DNA of 64,000 bases from Isochrysis galbana (Eukaryota; Haptophyta; Isochrysidales; Isochrysidaceae): the NCBI GenBank assembly GCA_018136815.1, contig CM030931.1, positions 8,420,557 to 8,484,556 on the forward strand, read 5' to 3'. Each line of letters begins with the position of its first letter. Within the stretch, counting starts at the first letter, position 1. The translations under genes and the position numbers were made by a program. Of this stretch, positions 11,801 to 21,890 are shown piece by piece. Below the pieces are notes generated by a model. It was not told where the DNA came from. It worked only from the letters and a program-made list of their open reading frames with translations, and made no database searches.

Positions 11801-12703
11801 AAAGTGGTGTGGCGTGTCTTCGTACGTACCCAGCAGCCGTCGCAGCGCTCTGCGATCGAAGCCGTACCGTGACCCCTCGTACCCTTGAGCCCCTACTGCC
11901 TTGTGTGTGGTCTCTCGCTAGAAATCACCCACTAGAGATCGATTCAATCTGTTCCTATGGACCCATCACCGCCCTCTGCACCGCCAAATCCGCCCTCGCC
12001 GCCGCGCGCGGACCCCGTCACCACTGCACCCGTGCCCAAGCCTTCCCAAGTATCTTCACCCGCTACCCAAGTTGATAGGCCGCCTACGGACGCGTGGGTT
12101 GCCAAGGATGGAGTCTCAGGAGCCTTACCCGGATCCTGGGAACAGTCCATCTCCACATTGGGGGGAAAGTCCACGCTCTGAAGGGGTGGTCGATTCCCTC
12201 TTGACCCGACCAAAGAGCAAAGAGTGCGTGCTGGTATGTATAGTTTTATACCAAAGTGGAAAATGAAGGGGTGACGGCCAAGAAAACCCGGAACCTCGAG
12301 ATTGCACCTTCAACCTTCTGCTTCTTCTTTTGGGCCCCTTGTTGGGGTTGGGACCCTCATTTAGCATCAATTTGTGTCGATTTACGATTTACTTGTACAA
12401 AATTGTTTGTTGCACAATCTTGTCTGCCACGCACCACTCATACCTCGTCTCACTTCTCACTTACTCACATTAAGCTCAAGCATCTCGGTCTCATCATCCT
12501 CATCCTCATCGGATTCACAACGCAAAATGCACATCTGCACAGTGCTCTACAAGCAGAAAATATGTTCCACCTCAGGGACGACGGGCCTTTCAGGCGAGCT
12601 GGATTCACAGCCCCATCTTCGCATGCACTGGCATGGTGAACAAGTAAAAAATCTCTGGCAAGTCCTTGTCCAACAATCGTAAATATAATGGGCGCATACG
12701 GTG
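11801..12703. other. Region after the gypsy relic; one short Pro-rich ORF
   Basis: The frame at 11957-12181 (+, 74 aa, starts MDPSPPSAPPNPPSPP) is Pro/Ser-rich and might be a gag scrap of the neighbouring element. Nothing is recognised from 12190 to 12703, which would hold the 3' UTR of the RecQ gene. Confidence 0.35.
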
Positions 12704-14425
12704 TCACTTCGTCAGTGCAACCCTGCGCGGGCACTTGAAGGGCTTCCGCGCGGATACGACTGGCACGGCGGTGGCCTCGCGCCTCTGCACATCGTGTTGT
12801 GGCATGCAAACTCTGGCGACGTCGGCGCCTCCTGTACAGCCGTGGTCCACCTCGGATTCGCACCGCTTGTTCGAGTTATTGTTACGGCTATTTAGGGGCA
12901 TACGCATGAGGTGCTTATGTCCAGCCGTCGCGTCAGGTAAGGTCGAGAGTCCTGCACTGGTCACGACGGCAGGCGGTGTCGGCACCAAAGGCTTCCGCCT
13001 CGCGCCTCCGAGGGCGGGCGGGCGCTTGGCGAGCGGTTTCGCGCTCATTGCCTCAGCTGTGGATGCCTGAACAAGGATTGCCGTACTTGAGGCTCGTGCA
13101 GCCCGTCGAATGCAGAGATCACAACATTCGTGGGGTGGTGGCTCCGCTCCCGGAGGGATACTCTCTCCGAAGTGGGCTAAGATATGCGCCCGACGGCAGC
13201 TGAATCCCGCCGACGAGCTGCAAAATTGTCTCACACCAACCGACACCGGGGGCTGATAGTCGGTGCAAGACGACGTCGCAGGTGTGCCGCGCTTCTCACT
13301 CATGTAGATGCGCGAAATGGAAGGTAGCTTGTCGCGCCCTGCGCGCCCCGCCTCCTGCATGAGCGCGCTCAGGCTTTTCGGAAGGTCCCAGTGAATGACC
13401 CACCTCACGTCCGGCTTATTCACCCCCAGGCCGAACGCGATAGTGGCCACCATGATCCGCACGGATCCCTCCAAGAATCTTGATTGTAGCAGCTCACGCG
13501 AGCTCAGAGGCATGCCGGCATGATAGGCGTGTGCATCGAGGCCAGCGTCTGATAGGACGCCGGCCATATGCTCACAGCCTTGCCGCGAGGAGCAGTAGAT
13601 CAGGCCGCACCCTTCGTGCTCGCAGCACCATTCGTAGAGATCCTCAAGTTCATCCTCATCGCTTGCAAATCCCGTCGCCACCTCCCAAAAGATGTTGGGT
13701 CGGTTGACGCTGCCAATCACGTGCTCGGCATCCTCCGACAGGTGGAGCAGCTTGCAGATGTCCGCCCGCACCGAGGCCGTTGCGGTTGCCGTTAGAGCCT
13801 GGAACGCCACTCCGGGAAGCCAGGTGCGCACCTTGCCAATTTCGGTGTAGGAAGGCCTGAAATCATGCCCCCACTGCGAGACACAGTGTGCCTCGTCAAC
13901 GGCGATGGCCTCGAGCCGACTGCGCGAGTGGAGGCCCAGGAGGATCTCACGGACGCGCGGTGTGCCCAGCCCCTCGGGCGTCAGGTACAGCACCTTCGTC
14001 CCGGGATCGTCAAGCTCCAGGTCTCGAGCAAGCCGTTCCTTTCCCTCCTTGTCGAGCGCTGAGCACCACATCTCAGCCACCAGCCCGTGCTCGGCGCATT
14101 CGCGGAGCTGGTCGGTGGCGAGTGCGACGAGAGGCGTGATGACAACCGTGACGCCCGCCGCCGCTGCCGCCGGCAGCTGGTAGCACAGAGACTTGCCGAA
14201 GCCGGTGGAGAGCACGACGAGAGAGTCTCTCTGCTGCAGTCGCGCAGCTATAGCCCTCTCCTGCTCGGGCTTGAGCGCGTCGAAGCCCCAATGCGTCTTG
14301 AGGGTGGCGAGAAGAGAGGGTGACACGCGCGTCACCGCAGCTGACGCCCCTCCCGCGCCCGAAGCAACCGGAGGGGAGGGGTGTGGCGGCGGAAGAGGAT
14401 CTGCCTCGTCGGGCTCACCTGCCAT
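12704..14425 (-). CDS. RecQ-family DNA helicase
   Basis: An uninterrupted ORF of 573 residues. SF2 helicase motifs appear in order: RecQ motif 0 ([12 protein letters not shown], ~48-59), Walker A STGFGKS (73-79), motif [19 protein letters not shown] (177-193), motif III LTATAT (211-216), and motif [11 protein letters not shown] in the second half. A RecQ zinc-binding-type segment follows, with Cys in [12 protein letters not shown] and ECCDLC. It should be an ATP-dependent 3'-5' helicase acting in nuclear recombination and repair. The last ~100 residues are low-conservation and basic. There is no obvious HRDC domain, so it resembles a short RecQ5-like form. The start ATG lies in ccgccATGg. The same 5' end occurs as an inverted relic 600 bp away. 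Confidence 0.92.
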   Translation of the reverse strand: MAGEPDEADPLPPPHPSPPVASGAGGASAAVTRVSPSLLATLKTHWGFDALKPEQERAIAARLQQRDSLVVLSTGFGKSLCYQLPAAAAAGVTVVITPLVALATDQLRECAEHGLVAEMWCSALDKEGKERLARDLELDDPGTKVLYLTPEGLGTPRVREILLGLHSRSRLEAIAVDEAHCVSQWGHDFRPSYTEIGKVRTWLPGVAFQALTATATASVRADICKLLHLSEDAEHVIGSVNRPNIFWEVATGFASDEDELEDLYEWCCEHEGCGLIYCSSRQGCEHMAGVLSDAGLDAHAYHAGMPLSSRELLQSRFLEGSVRIMVATIAFGLGVNKPDVRWVIHWDLPKSLSALMQEAGRAGRDKLPSISRIYMSEKRGTPATSSCTDYQPPVSVGVRQFCSSSAGFSCRRAHILAHFGESIPPGAEPPPHECCDLCIRRAARASSTAILVQASTAEAMSAKPLAKRPPALGGARRKPLVPTPPAVVTSAGLSTLPDATAGHKHLMRMPLNSRNNNSNKRCESEVDHGCTGGADVARVCMPQHDVQRREATAVPVVSARKPFKCPRRVALTK

Positions 14426-14482
14426 GGCGGTGGGAGCCCCGGAGAGGCAAAAGAAAACTCAACCCCAAGAGACCCAGCCAGC

Positions 14483-14523
<41 letters not shown>

Positions 14524-15220
14524 TGTAGTAGTAAGAGGAGGAGCCAGGGGCCCAGGACTCAGGACTCAGGACAAGGAGGTACTACTACACTAGAGGCTTG
14601 CACTTCGTGCATGTGCCCGCTTCATGGTCCCGGAGGGGAGTTGGATCCTGAAGGGGAGGGAACGAGGCGCCTCCCCCATGTGCATGTGATCCAAGCGGCA
14701 TAGAGCATAGACTTAGTTGTAGGAGTAGGAGTATGAGTATGAGTAGGAGTGCTGGGAGCGCAAAACGCAAAACTTGTCACTTCTCGCTTTTGGCAGACGC
14801 CGAAAGTTGGGCGCAAAACGCAAAACGTCAAATGGTGCAAATGTATTTCAAATGTCCCCGGAACGAAATTTCTCTGGCCTCCTCTAGTACTAGTACTAGT
14901 TAGTACTAGTACTAGTACTACTGCTGCTACTACTACTACTACTTTAGCTTTAACTTTAATACTTGAATTGGTTGTGTGCTCATTTTCATGATTCATTTTT
15001 CTTGGGGTTGAGTTTTCTTTTGCCTCTCCGAAGTCCGAGGCTCCCACCGCCATGGCAGGTGAGCCCGACGAGGCGACGGGCGACGAGGCAGACCCTCTCC
15101 CGCCGCCACAACTTGTCCACAACCCTCCTCTCCGGTTGCTTCGGGCGCGGGAGGGGCGGCAGCTGTCAGCTGTCAGCTGTCAGCTGTCAGCTGTCAGATT
15201 CAGCTGCGGTGACGTGCTAA
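14337..15220. repeat. Inverted duplication of the RecQ 5' end and promoter
   Basis: The minus-strand sequence from about 14469 down to 14337 (upstream leader plus the first ~30 codons of RecQ) reappears on the plus strand at about 15001-15220. The shared part includes CTTGGGGTTGAGTTTTC, the context GCTCCCACCGCCATGGCAGG, and the codons up to the Ser-Ala-Ala-Val-Thr region. The right copy has a 15-bp insertion, extra sequence after CCGCCACA, and five GCTGTCA heptamers at about 15160-15196. Its frame (15052-15255) soon stops. TAG/TAC trinucleotide arrays (14485-14525, 14883-14943) flank the centre. Confidence 0.85.
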
Positions 15221-15598
15221 GCAAGATTTTGAAGTCAACAAAACCCCTAAAATGAAAATGGACCGACGGTCACGGTCATTTCCATCCCCCCCCCAAAACA
15301 AAAGTTTTGACCACCCAGTTCACACGTTCACACGTCGCTGCTCGTACGCAAGTGTGAAGAACGTCACTGTCTCGATTCCTTCGGGTAAAAAAAAAGAACT
15401 TCCCCCACGAATGGGGTCTCATCGTCGGTACTTTTTAGTGGGAAAAGCTCTTCTCGTCGCTCTCTCTCCTATTATCGTTTCTCCCTCTCGTCGTTCTTCT
15501 CTACTCTGTCTCTCTTCTTTTCTTCATTCGCCCCTTCTGTTCACTCCCCCCTCCACCATTATTTTCTCCCCCGCCCACCCTCTCTCTTCTCTCTCTCC

Positions 15599-15680
15599 CC
15601 CCCCCCCCCCCCCCCCCTCTCTCCCTCCTTCTCTCTCTCTCTCTCTCTCTCTCTCCCTCCCTCCCTCTCTCTCTCTCTCT
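15599..15680 (+). promoter_or_regulatory. Poly-C/(CT)n pyrimidine tract ending 10 nt before a start codon
   Basis: A C run of about 19 nt is followed by CT repeats up to 15680; the ATG of the next gene is at 15691. Its position next to the start suggests a 5' UTR or core-promoter pyrimidine patch; that role is inference. Confidence 0.5.
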
Positions 15681-15690
15681 TTGCGCCGCG

Positions 15691-16194
15691 ATGCTCGCAG
15701 CTATCGCTGCCCTCTCCCTCGCTCTCTTGCCGGCGCGGTGGCCCGCCGCGGTCGCGCCGCAGGGTGTGGTTGCACGCACTGCGCCACTGATCATGGCTAC
15801 CAACGACCAAGTTACGCCCGATAACCCCAAGGGGCTCTCTGGCCCGCTCATCACATACAACACAATCTCGGCCGAGATGCGAGCGCTCGTCAATGATGCA
15901 TTCATCCAGCGCAACCGCGAGCGCAAGATGGCGGACAAGCAGCCCTATGAGTCTATTGACGCTATGATCGACGCATACGTAGAGCTAGGAGCAGAGTACG
16001 GCTGGACGCGAGAGGATGCCGAGTCGGAGGTCGTGCGCTTCTTGCAGCGCAAGGGACTCGCAGAGGAGGGAGGCTTCACCGGGGCAGTGCAGGATTATGT
16101 CGCGCAGCTCATGCTCGTACTGTTGCTAGGCTCGCTGGGGTACTCTACCGCCATTGGCGGGGGCCTGGCTGAATGGGACAACCCATTCTTCTAA
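15691..16194 (+). CDS. Small protein, possibly plastid-targeted, with one C-terminal membrane segment
   Basis: A single-exon ORF of 167 residues. Residues 1-22 are a signal peptide (MLAAIAALSLALLPARWPAA) followed by VAPQG and a Ser/Thr/Arg-containing stretch. That resembles the bipartite leader used for secondary plastids, although the residue after the cleavage site is not Phe. The middle (~50-125) is soluble and helical (NRERKMADKQPYESIDAMID; ELGAEYGWTREDAESEVVRF). Residues ~135-153 (VAQLMLVLLLGSLGYSTAI) form a hydrophobic segment. The end is GGGLAEWDNPFF. I do not recognise the family; a small thylakoid-associated subunit is possible but unproven. Codon use is clean and high in G/C at third positions. 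Confidence 0.7.
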   Translation: MLAAIAALSLALLPARWPAAVAPQGVVARTAPLIMATNDQVTPDNPKGLSGPLITYNTISAEMRALVNDAFIQRNRERKMADKQPYESIDAMIDAYVELGAEYGWTREDAESEVVRFLQRKGLAEEGGFTGAVQDYVAQLMLVLLLGSLGYSTAIGGGLAEWDNPFF

Positions 16195-16779
16195 GAAAAC
16201 ACCAATGAGGCACCAGTAGCGATTCCTGGGAAGGGCATGGCTGCCTATTTCCGAAGACGTAACCACTCCAGAAGCGACTGTTTCGTTGATTCCATTTTCA
16301 GCTTGCTGGAGATTTCAGAGGATGCGCTCATAGAAGACATCGATGAAACCGACGCGAAGATGCATCGGGCGAGTGCACTTTTGATCATCTTGCACGGCTG
16401 TGGAGCTTTGGTTTTCGACCTTCTATGGAGGAATTTACAACGAATGATTCTACGACGATTCTACGGCATCATTGCGTCTTTGAGTTGATCTTCGCCGACT
16501 CCGAACAATCGCTTTGCGTGCGTCGCTTGCTTGTGCGTGTGTTTATATTGCATTATTGCGGGTGCACCTTCACGGCGCACCCATTCCCATACAAAAAACG
16601 GCTTAACCTGTTGTATATATATGCCTCATACGTCGTCAGGATGGGTCGGGCCTAGCAAGGTGCAACCTGAGTGAGATTCCTTTTTTACCGACCAGCAGCC
16701 CTCCATTTTGGTATGAGGCTATACCAGCACCACTCTTTGGGGGGTCGATACAACGTCATGGGAGAGCCCCACATCCACG
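16195..16779. other. 3' UTR and intergenic DNA
   Basis: The 83-codon frame at 16237-16488 (MAAYFRRRNHSRSDCF...) lies only 40 bp after the preceding stop, has no recognisable domain, and is more likely UTR. Confidence 0.4.
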
Positions 16780-18212
16780 ATCCACGAGCGGATCAGCCCG
16801 CAACTACTACCCGACGAACTATACACCCCGCTGAAGTGGGGACGAGCGTACGATGGCCCGGCGGAAACGGCGTATCCGATACCTCAAGAATACACGCTAA
16901 AAGGCGCGCACACAACGCTGGAGGATGTAAATGTCAGGGGCTTGACTAAAGCGTTCCTCGCTTCGAGGAAAACCAAAACACAAAAATCCACACTAAGATG
17001 GGAAAAAAGGTTACCGGTCCTCTCGGGAAAGTGGAAACAAGTATCGCAATTATACAAATATAACTTTTTGACGCCTAGAGACTCTTATTTGCATTTCAAA
17101 CATGTCCTACATAGGAGGATAGCTACAGCGAACCGCTTTGCTGACGATCCAACATGCCGCTTTTGCGGCATAGCCCCTGAAAAAAAAAAGAAAAAAACAT
17201 CTGAAGATTCAGGCTACTACCGCTAGCTATAAAGACCACGCACTCACGGTACCGACTCACGCCATCGCCTTTACCCCAGAACACTCACTCCCTTTACACT
17301 ACCCCCTTCATTCCTTTGTCTTTGGTATCGGGGGGGGGGGGGCGCGTGCACTACGACGGGCCAAGCGCAAGGGGCGGGCTGGGGCAGACCTGATGTTGGG
17401 TGTTCCTGTGGCAGACAAACGTAAAACGCCTCCTGAACTAGCTTATAGTGTCCCCGGGGGGTCTCGGCCCCCGCCCTTCGGCCTTTCTTCGTCCGCTGCC
17501 GCACTTTCGCGGTGTTTGACTGCCGCGCGGGGTGTCTTCCCGTTGATATACCGTAAATGGGCGGTTATCTTACCTATTCTCGGGCCAGATCGTGTGGTTT
17601 TTTTGTCGTTCTTTTCCCGTCGCTCTCTTCGTTCTCCTACGGGCGTGTGCTGCATGGCGCGCGCCATGGCCCCCTTCTGGGGGGCCCCTCGGGGCCCCCC
17701 ACAGGGCCAGCCAGGGCAGCTCAGGGGGCAGTGGAGGCTGGGGCAGCGCCCCTGGCCTCTCCTGCCTCTCCCTCGCTCGCCTCGCTGGCCCTGGGTGCCC
17801 TCCTGGCGGCCTCGGTGGTCTGTGGCTCAGTGGTGAGGGGGGGGGTCAGTACGAGCGAGGGCCAGTGCAGGCGAGTGCGTGCGGCGCGCGGCGCGCGCTC
17901 GGCGAAGGTCCGGGCCAGATTGATGTCAGCTCAGCCCCTGCCAGCAGGCAGGGGCTGAGGTTGGTTGTGCAGGCCCACCCAGGGGGTGTCTGCGATGGAG
18001 AGAGGGGGGCGCGAGGCCCCCATTGGCCTCCTACTTATAAAAGTAGTGGGCATAGCCCCTGAAAGCTCCACCCACCTGGCCTCATGTATCGCGACGGAGC
18101 CCATCTTTGAATTCATAGAAGGACTTCTGGGGATTAGCCTTAGGCCGGGTTCCGAAATAGCCCAACGTCTTTTTTGCTATCAAGTGGACAGACCGCACCC
18201 CTCCTCGGGATA
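16780..18212 (+). mobile_element. LINE (non-LTR retrotransposon) 3' fragment, copy 1, split by an insertion
   Basis: An open plus-strand frame from about 16780 encodes the region between RT and the C-terminal zinc finger (LLPDELYTPLKWG, LTKAFLASRKTKTQKSTLRW, SGKWKQVSQLYKYNFLTPRD), then the zf-RVT-like knuckle DDPTCRFCGIAPE. It breaks at 17182 and resumes at 18049 with GIAPESSTHLASCIATEP, ending at HPSSG. The matching copy at 18511-19197 is continuous through this point, which shows that 17183-18048 is an insertion. No intact RT remains, so the copy is dead. Confidence 0.8.
17183..18048. mobile_element. 866-bp insertion of unknown type with 16-bp target-site duplication
   Basis: The 16-mer GGCATAGCCCCTGAAA occurs on both sides (17167-17182 and 18049-18064), interrupting the LINE zinc-finger frame. 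The insert starts A-rich (AAAAAAAAGAAAAAAAC), contains a poly-G run (17330-17342), a GC-rich middle, a palindrome CAGCCCCTGCCAGCAGGCAG... at about 17932-17956, and ends CTACTTATAAAAGTAGT. No terminal inverted repeat and no convincing ORF. A target duplication of this length is typical of target-primed insertion (LINE/SINE). The A-rich end is, however, at the left on the plus strand, so orientation is unclear. Confidence 0.75.
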
Positions 18213-18510
18213 AAAAAAAATCTTCTTAAAAATCACCGCTACACGTGCGGCGTGGGGCAGCGTGCTTGTGGACCTCCCTTCTACCCAACCTTAACCCCTA
18301 ACAACCCCCTCCCCCTTCCCCAGTTCCCTCTTTAGTGGAGAGCCGGTTCCGGGGAGGCCGCGCGCACTGCCTCGGCCAGGAGTTGGAGTGGAGGGGGCGG
18401 GAGACTGTGGCTTTATCTCTCGCTCGGGTTTGGCTAGTCCAATTCTCCCTTGTGTCGCATAAGTTCTTCAGCGTTTTCCTTCAAATTCTTTCTATAGCGG
18501 TACACCCATC

Positions 18511-19770
18511 TCAAGTGATGTTTCGTATATCTAGGCCTCTTGCCGCATGCAAGAGGTCATCCGATACTTCTAGGTTAAAGTCTTTGTCCACCATATAAAG
18601 AGGGCTTATCATTTTCCGAATATGTTTGTTACTCGGGGCGTGCAGCCCCATGTTGTTTCGCTGTTTCTTCAGCCTTTGAAAGAAGCCGACCTTCGCCGTT
18701 GCTAATAGGTGGTACCTTGTAAGAATTGCCCTAAGGATCGATCTAACTGACCTACCGTCCGCGTTACCGTACTGGATGTTGTAGAAATCCGTGAGGATAT
18801 ACCTCCACGCGAGGATACCCAAGTATCCCGAGGAGGGGTGAGGCCTGTCCACTTGGTAGCAAAAGAGACGTTGGGCTACTTCAGAGCCCGGCCTAAGGAC
18901 GATCCCCAAAAGTCCTTCTATGAATTCGAAGATGGGCTCCGTCGCAATGCATACGGCCAGGTGCGTGGAACTTTCGGGGGCTATACCGCAAAAGCGGCAC
19001 GTCGAATCATCCGCGAATCTGTTCGCCGTGGCTATCCTCCTATGTAGGATGTGTTTGAAGTGCATATACGAGTCCCTCGGTGTTAAAAAGTTGTGCTTAT
19101 ATAGCTGCGATATTTGCTTCCATTTTCCTGAGATGGCCGGTAGTAAAGGCGCTTCAGGCCAAATGGATCCTAAACTATGAAAACGCAAGAAAGGCAATAT
19201 GAAAGCACGGACTCGGACTCAATGTGTGGTTCTGCCGAACCAGACTAGGGAGAGGCGATGTCCTCTCCACGGTCCCTACCTACGAAAGCAAAACACTTGC
19301 ACGGGAAGTATCAGGGGAAACCCGGCACTCCCGGCCTTCTGGAAGGAGGCTCTCGCCAACTTCAGAGAACTCGACATACAACCATCTTTTCTCACGCGGG
19401 AAGGCGCGCTCTCACAGCCAATATGGCATAATCGCACATCTCTCCCCCGGAGATACGGGCCCAGGGCCCCATGGGCCATGGGCCATGCATGGGCGCGCCT
19501 TATGGGAATCGCTGCACACTAACGTATTACACACAACGTGTTTAGGGACGACGCCTTCACGATGCCGTATAGTAAGGAAGAATGCTCGGCATACATCGAG
19601 CACCTACCCGAAATCTTCATGCACGAGGGTCGCACAATAGACAATAGCATGAAAAAGAGTTCCTTGATTCATGCATGGGACGAAATAGTTAGCCACGCGA
19701 TGCGAGTGCTGGGGCAATCGAAAGAGGAGAGAGGAGGGGCGGATCGCACCATTTCTTGGCGAAGATTTTC
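18511..19770 (-). mobile_element. LINE 3' fragment, copy 2, with inverted 5' segment
   Basis: The minus strand 19197-18511 encodes 228 residues homologous to copy 1: SGKWKQISQLYKHNFLTPRD, the knuckle DDSTCRFCGIAPESSTHLAVC, and an extra C-terminal part ending GLDIRNIT. From about 19199 the element continues on the plus strand. There, ALPAFWKEALANFRELDIQP with SQPIWHN, and further on EECSAYIEHLPEIFMHEGRT, look like the RT-distal region of the same LINE class. The adjoining ends are both the 5' sides of their segments, as expected for twin-primed inversion. The inverted part is frameshifted. Residual function is unlikely. Confidence 0.7.
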
Positions 19771-20800
19771 GTAGCGTCAGGCAGCCCCCCCCCCCCCCGA
19801 GGTTTTTTATTGGGCCTCGCGCCACGGTCAAAAAATGCAGCCCGGCCCTTACTAATGGTTAAAAAGCCCCTGTTTGACCGCCCAAAATTTGTGCGCCTGA
19901 CAAAAAACATGTTATGGTAGCCAACGTCAGCTCCCCTCTAAATGCACAACCACAAGGGATCAGAACCAGCAATCGCAAAAGGAAGAGAGGAAGAAATAGG
20001 AAGAGTACGGAGCAAAACCACAATTCCAGTCAGTACGAGGGCATCTTCTCTTGTCACATGTTGCATCACCTGGCGGCGAATGCGTCATAGATACGGGTAC
20101 AAACAAATGAATTTCCATGCCGCCCGTTGCAGTGGGCGATGCCATCGATGCCGTAATCTGCGCCAGCTGTCTTGTGCTCATCCTGGCTGCAAAGCCACAG
20201 ATGGATAGTCGCACACACGACCGCGGCAATCAACGAGAAGGGCAAGTGAATGCTACCGTACTAAGCGCATCAAAGGACAAGGCTGCGCTGGGGCCTCAGC
20301 AAGCAATAGGGACAAAGGTGCGGCATCCCGGAAGCCGAGGGCTGTCCAAACCATCCGCCCCAACTTCCTGACTGATGAACGCGCCATCTCAGAATTGTCG
20401 AAAGGATGCCTCCAGAGAACCGTGCAACGCTCAGGAGCAGGAACACCGCCGTCCATACAGGTTCTCTTTGACGGATGCCGAATTCAGTCGTTCGTCGGAG
20501 TGAACGGCCGGCGCTCCTGCAGAAGGATCCTGAGGCGGCATATCCTCACTGCGAGCAATCTCATCTCACACTACAAAGGCACTTCACTGCTCCGAATCCT
20601 TGCGCAGGCACGACTCATGGGCGAGGGTTCCCGCGACGGTCGCGCGTCAGCCGTCCCCTTCTTTCCCGTCCTTCTGCGCTCGCCCACCCTCGCGCAGCTG
20701 GCCAGCGCCCTCCTGCCCTGCCTCCCTCCCAGCAGCCGCCGCGAACGAGGCGAGGCACTCTCCGAGTGTTCCCGCCTTCTGCCCGTGAGAGAGAGGGTGG
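19771..20800 (+). other. Decayed repeat DNA, possible LINE remnant
   Basis: A poly-C run lies at 19785-19798. Around 20440-20620 the plus strand reads, across frames, RFSLTDAEFSRS and RRHDSWARV, reminiscent of the domain that ends many algal non-LTR elements. The evidence is weak and the frames are broken. Nothing else is recognised. Confidence 0.3.
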
Positions 20801-21520
20801 GGGAAAGGAGGGGGGGGGGGGGGGGGGCAGACGGGTAGAGAGACAAGATGAGGACGAGAATTCATTCACTCCACAGGCCCTTTCCCTCTGTTCCCCCCTC
20901 CCCCCCCCCCCCCCCCCCCCCCACCCCCCCCCTCTCTTTCTCTCTCTCTCGGGGAGAGAGAGAGAAGGCAGCCTCACAGGACACCCACAAGTCGGCCGCG
21001 GGGGTCCTCTCCCTCGCGCTTCAAATCGAAGACGTTGCCGAGAACAGTGTGAATGGTTACAGCACACCACCGAGCACATCCCCGATAGATGGTTTCGGCC
21101 GTCTGTCGGGGGACTGGATGATCCCACCAGTCAAATGGGTACCATTCTGTTTTTGTCCCCACGCATTGTTTTACCATTCTGCTTTTGTCCCCCCGGATTG
21201 TTTTTGTCTTTGTATTCAGTGTTCGGCGTTCATATTTTTTCTCTCGTAAACGGACGTGAATCAGCGTTTATGTTAACGCTCGTGAACAGGGTGTTCATAT
21301 CCGTTCAGGTTCATGACGAGAATTACGTAAACGGACGTGAACAAACGTGTGCGTTGTTCATGAACTGTTCACGAACCGCCGCCCCCGCAAAACGCTCCGC
21401 CCCCCCGCCCCCCCGCCCCCCCCCGCCCGCCCGCCCCCTCCCCCCTTCCCTCCCCCCCCCCCCTCCCCCCTTCCCCCCCCCCCCCCCTCCCCCCCCCCCC
21501 CCCGCGCGCGCAGTGCAGAG
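20801..21520. repeat. Poly-G/poly-C and CT low-complexity cluster
   Basis: G run at about 20811-20827; C runs at 20896-20931 and repeatedly within 21398-21503. Between them (21240-21375) the word GTAAACGGACGTGAA occurs twice, with GTTCATGAACTGTTCACGAAC-type inverted words. No gene. Confidence 0.75.
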
Positions 21521-21591
21521 CGCGCGAGTCCGCTAAATCCTGGAGTTCTCGCGCCTCCGACCCCGCCCGCGCCCCACACCCCGCAGCCCTC

Positions 21592-21890
21592 ATGTGCCGC
21601 ACAGCCGCATCCACCGGCCCCACAACCACAACGCCTACTGACGCGAACGGCCACGAGGATGATGATCGGCACATTCCATACGCTGAGGGCGACCTGAGCA
21701 AGAACACGCCGACCAGGAAGGGGTCATCGTCTGTGCTGTGGAAGGACATCAAACGTTTGCGACCCAACTCGGAGAGGAGCAAGGCGGACATCACCAACGA
21801 CTTCACGCACGTGTGCACCTACCGCTTAGAAGATGGACGGCCTTGCAACTTCTTGCTGAAGCTCAGTCGTGCAGACCCTGGAAAGGGGGT
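21592..21890 (+). pseudogene. hAT-like transposase N-terminus (BED-type zinc finger), truncated
   Basis: The frame from ATG 21592 carries SSSVLWKDIKRLRPN, then THVCTYRLEDGRPCNFLLKL with a Cys pair, the layout of a BED zinc finger that begins many hAT transposases. The frame loses resemblance at DPGKG near 21890, where the next repeat begins with TGTGTCGGAGCG. No His pair or transposase core follows. Read as a hAT relic cut by the retroelement insertion. Confidence 0.5.

Noticed and set aside
16237-16488. 83-codon ORF after the possible plastid protein
   Set aside because: Position and composition fit a 3' UTR; no homology recognised.
21240-21375. GTAAACGGACGTGAA words as a telomere-like array
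   Set aside because: Only two spaced copies with inverted variants; not a tandem telomeric repeat.
20475-21536. 353-codon plus-strand ORF
   Set aside because: Largely Pro from poly-C runs plus a decayed repeat; no consistent coding signal.
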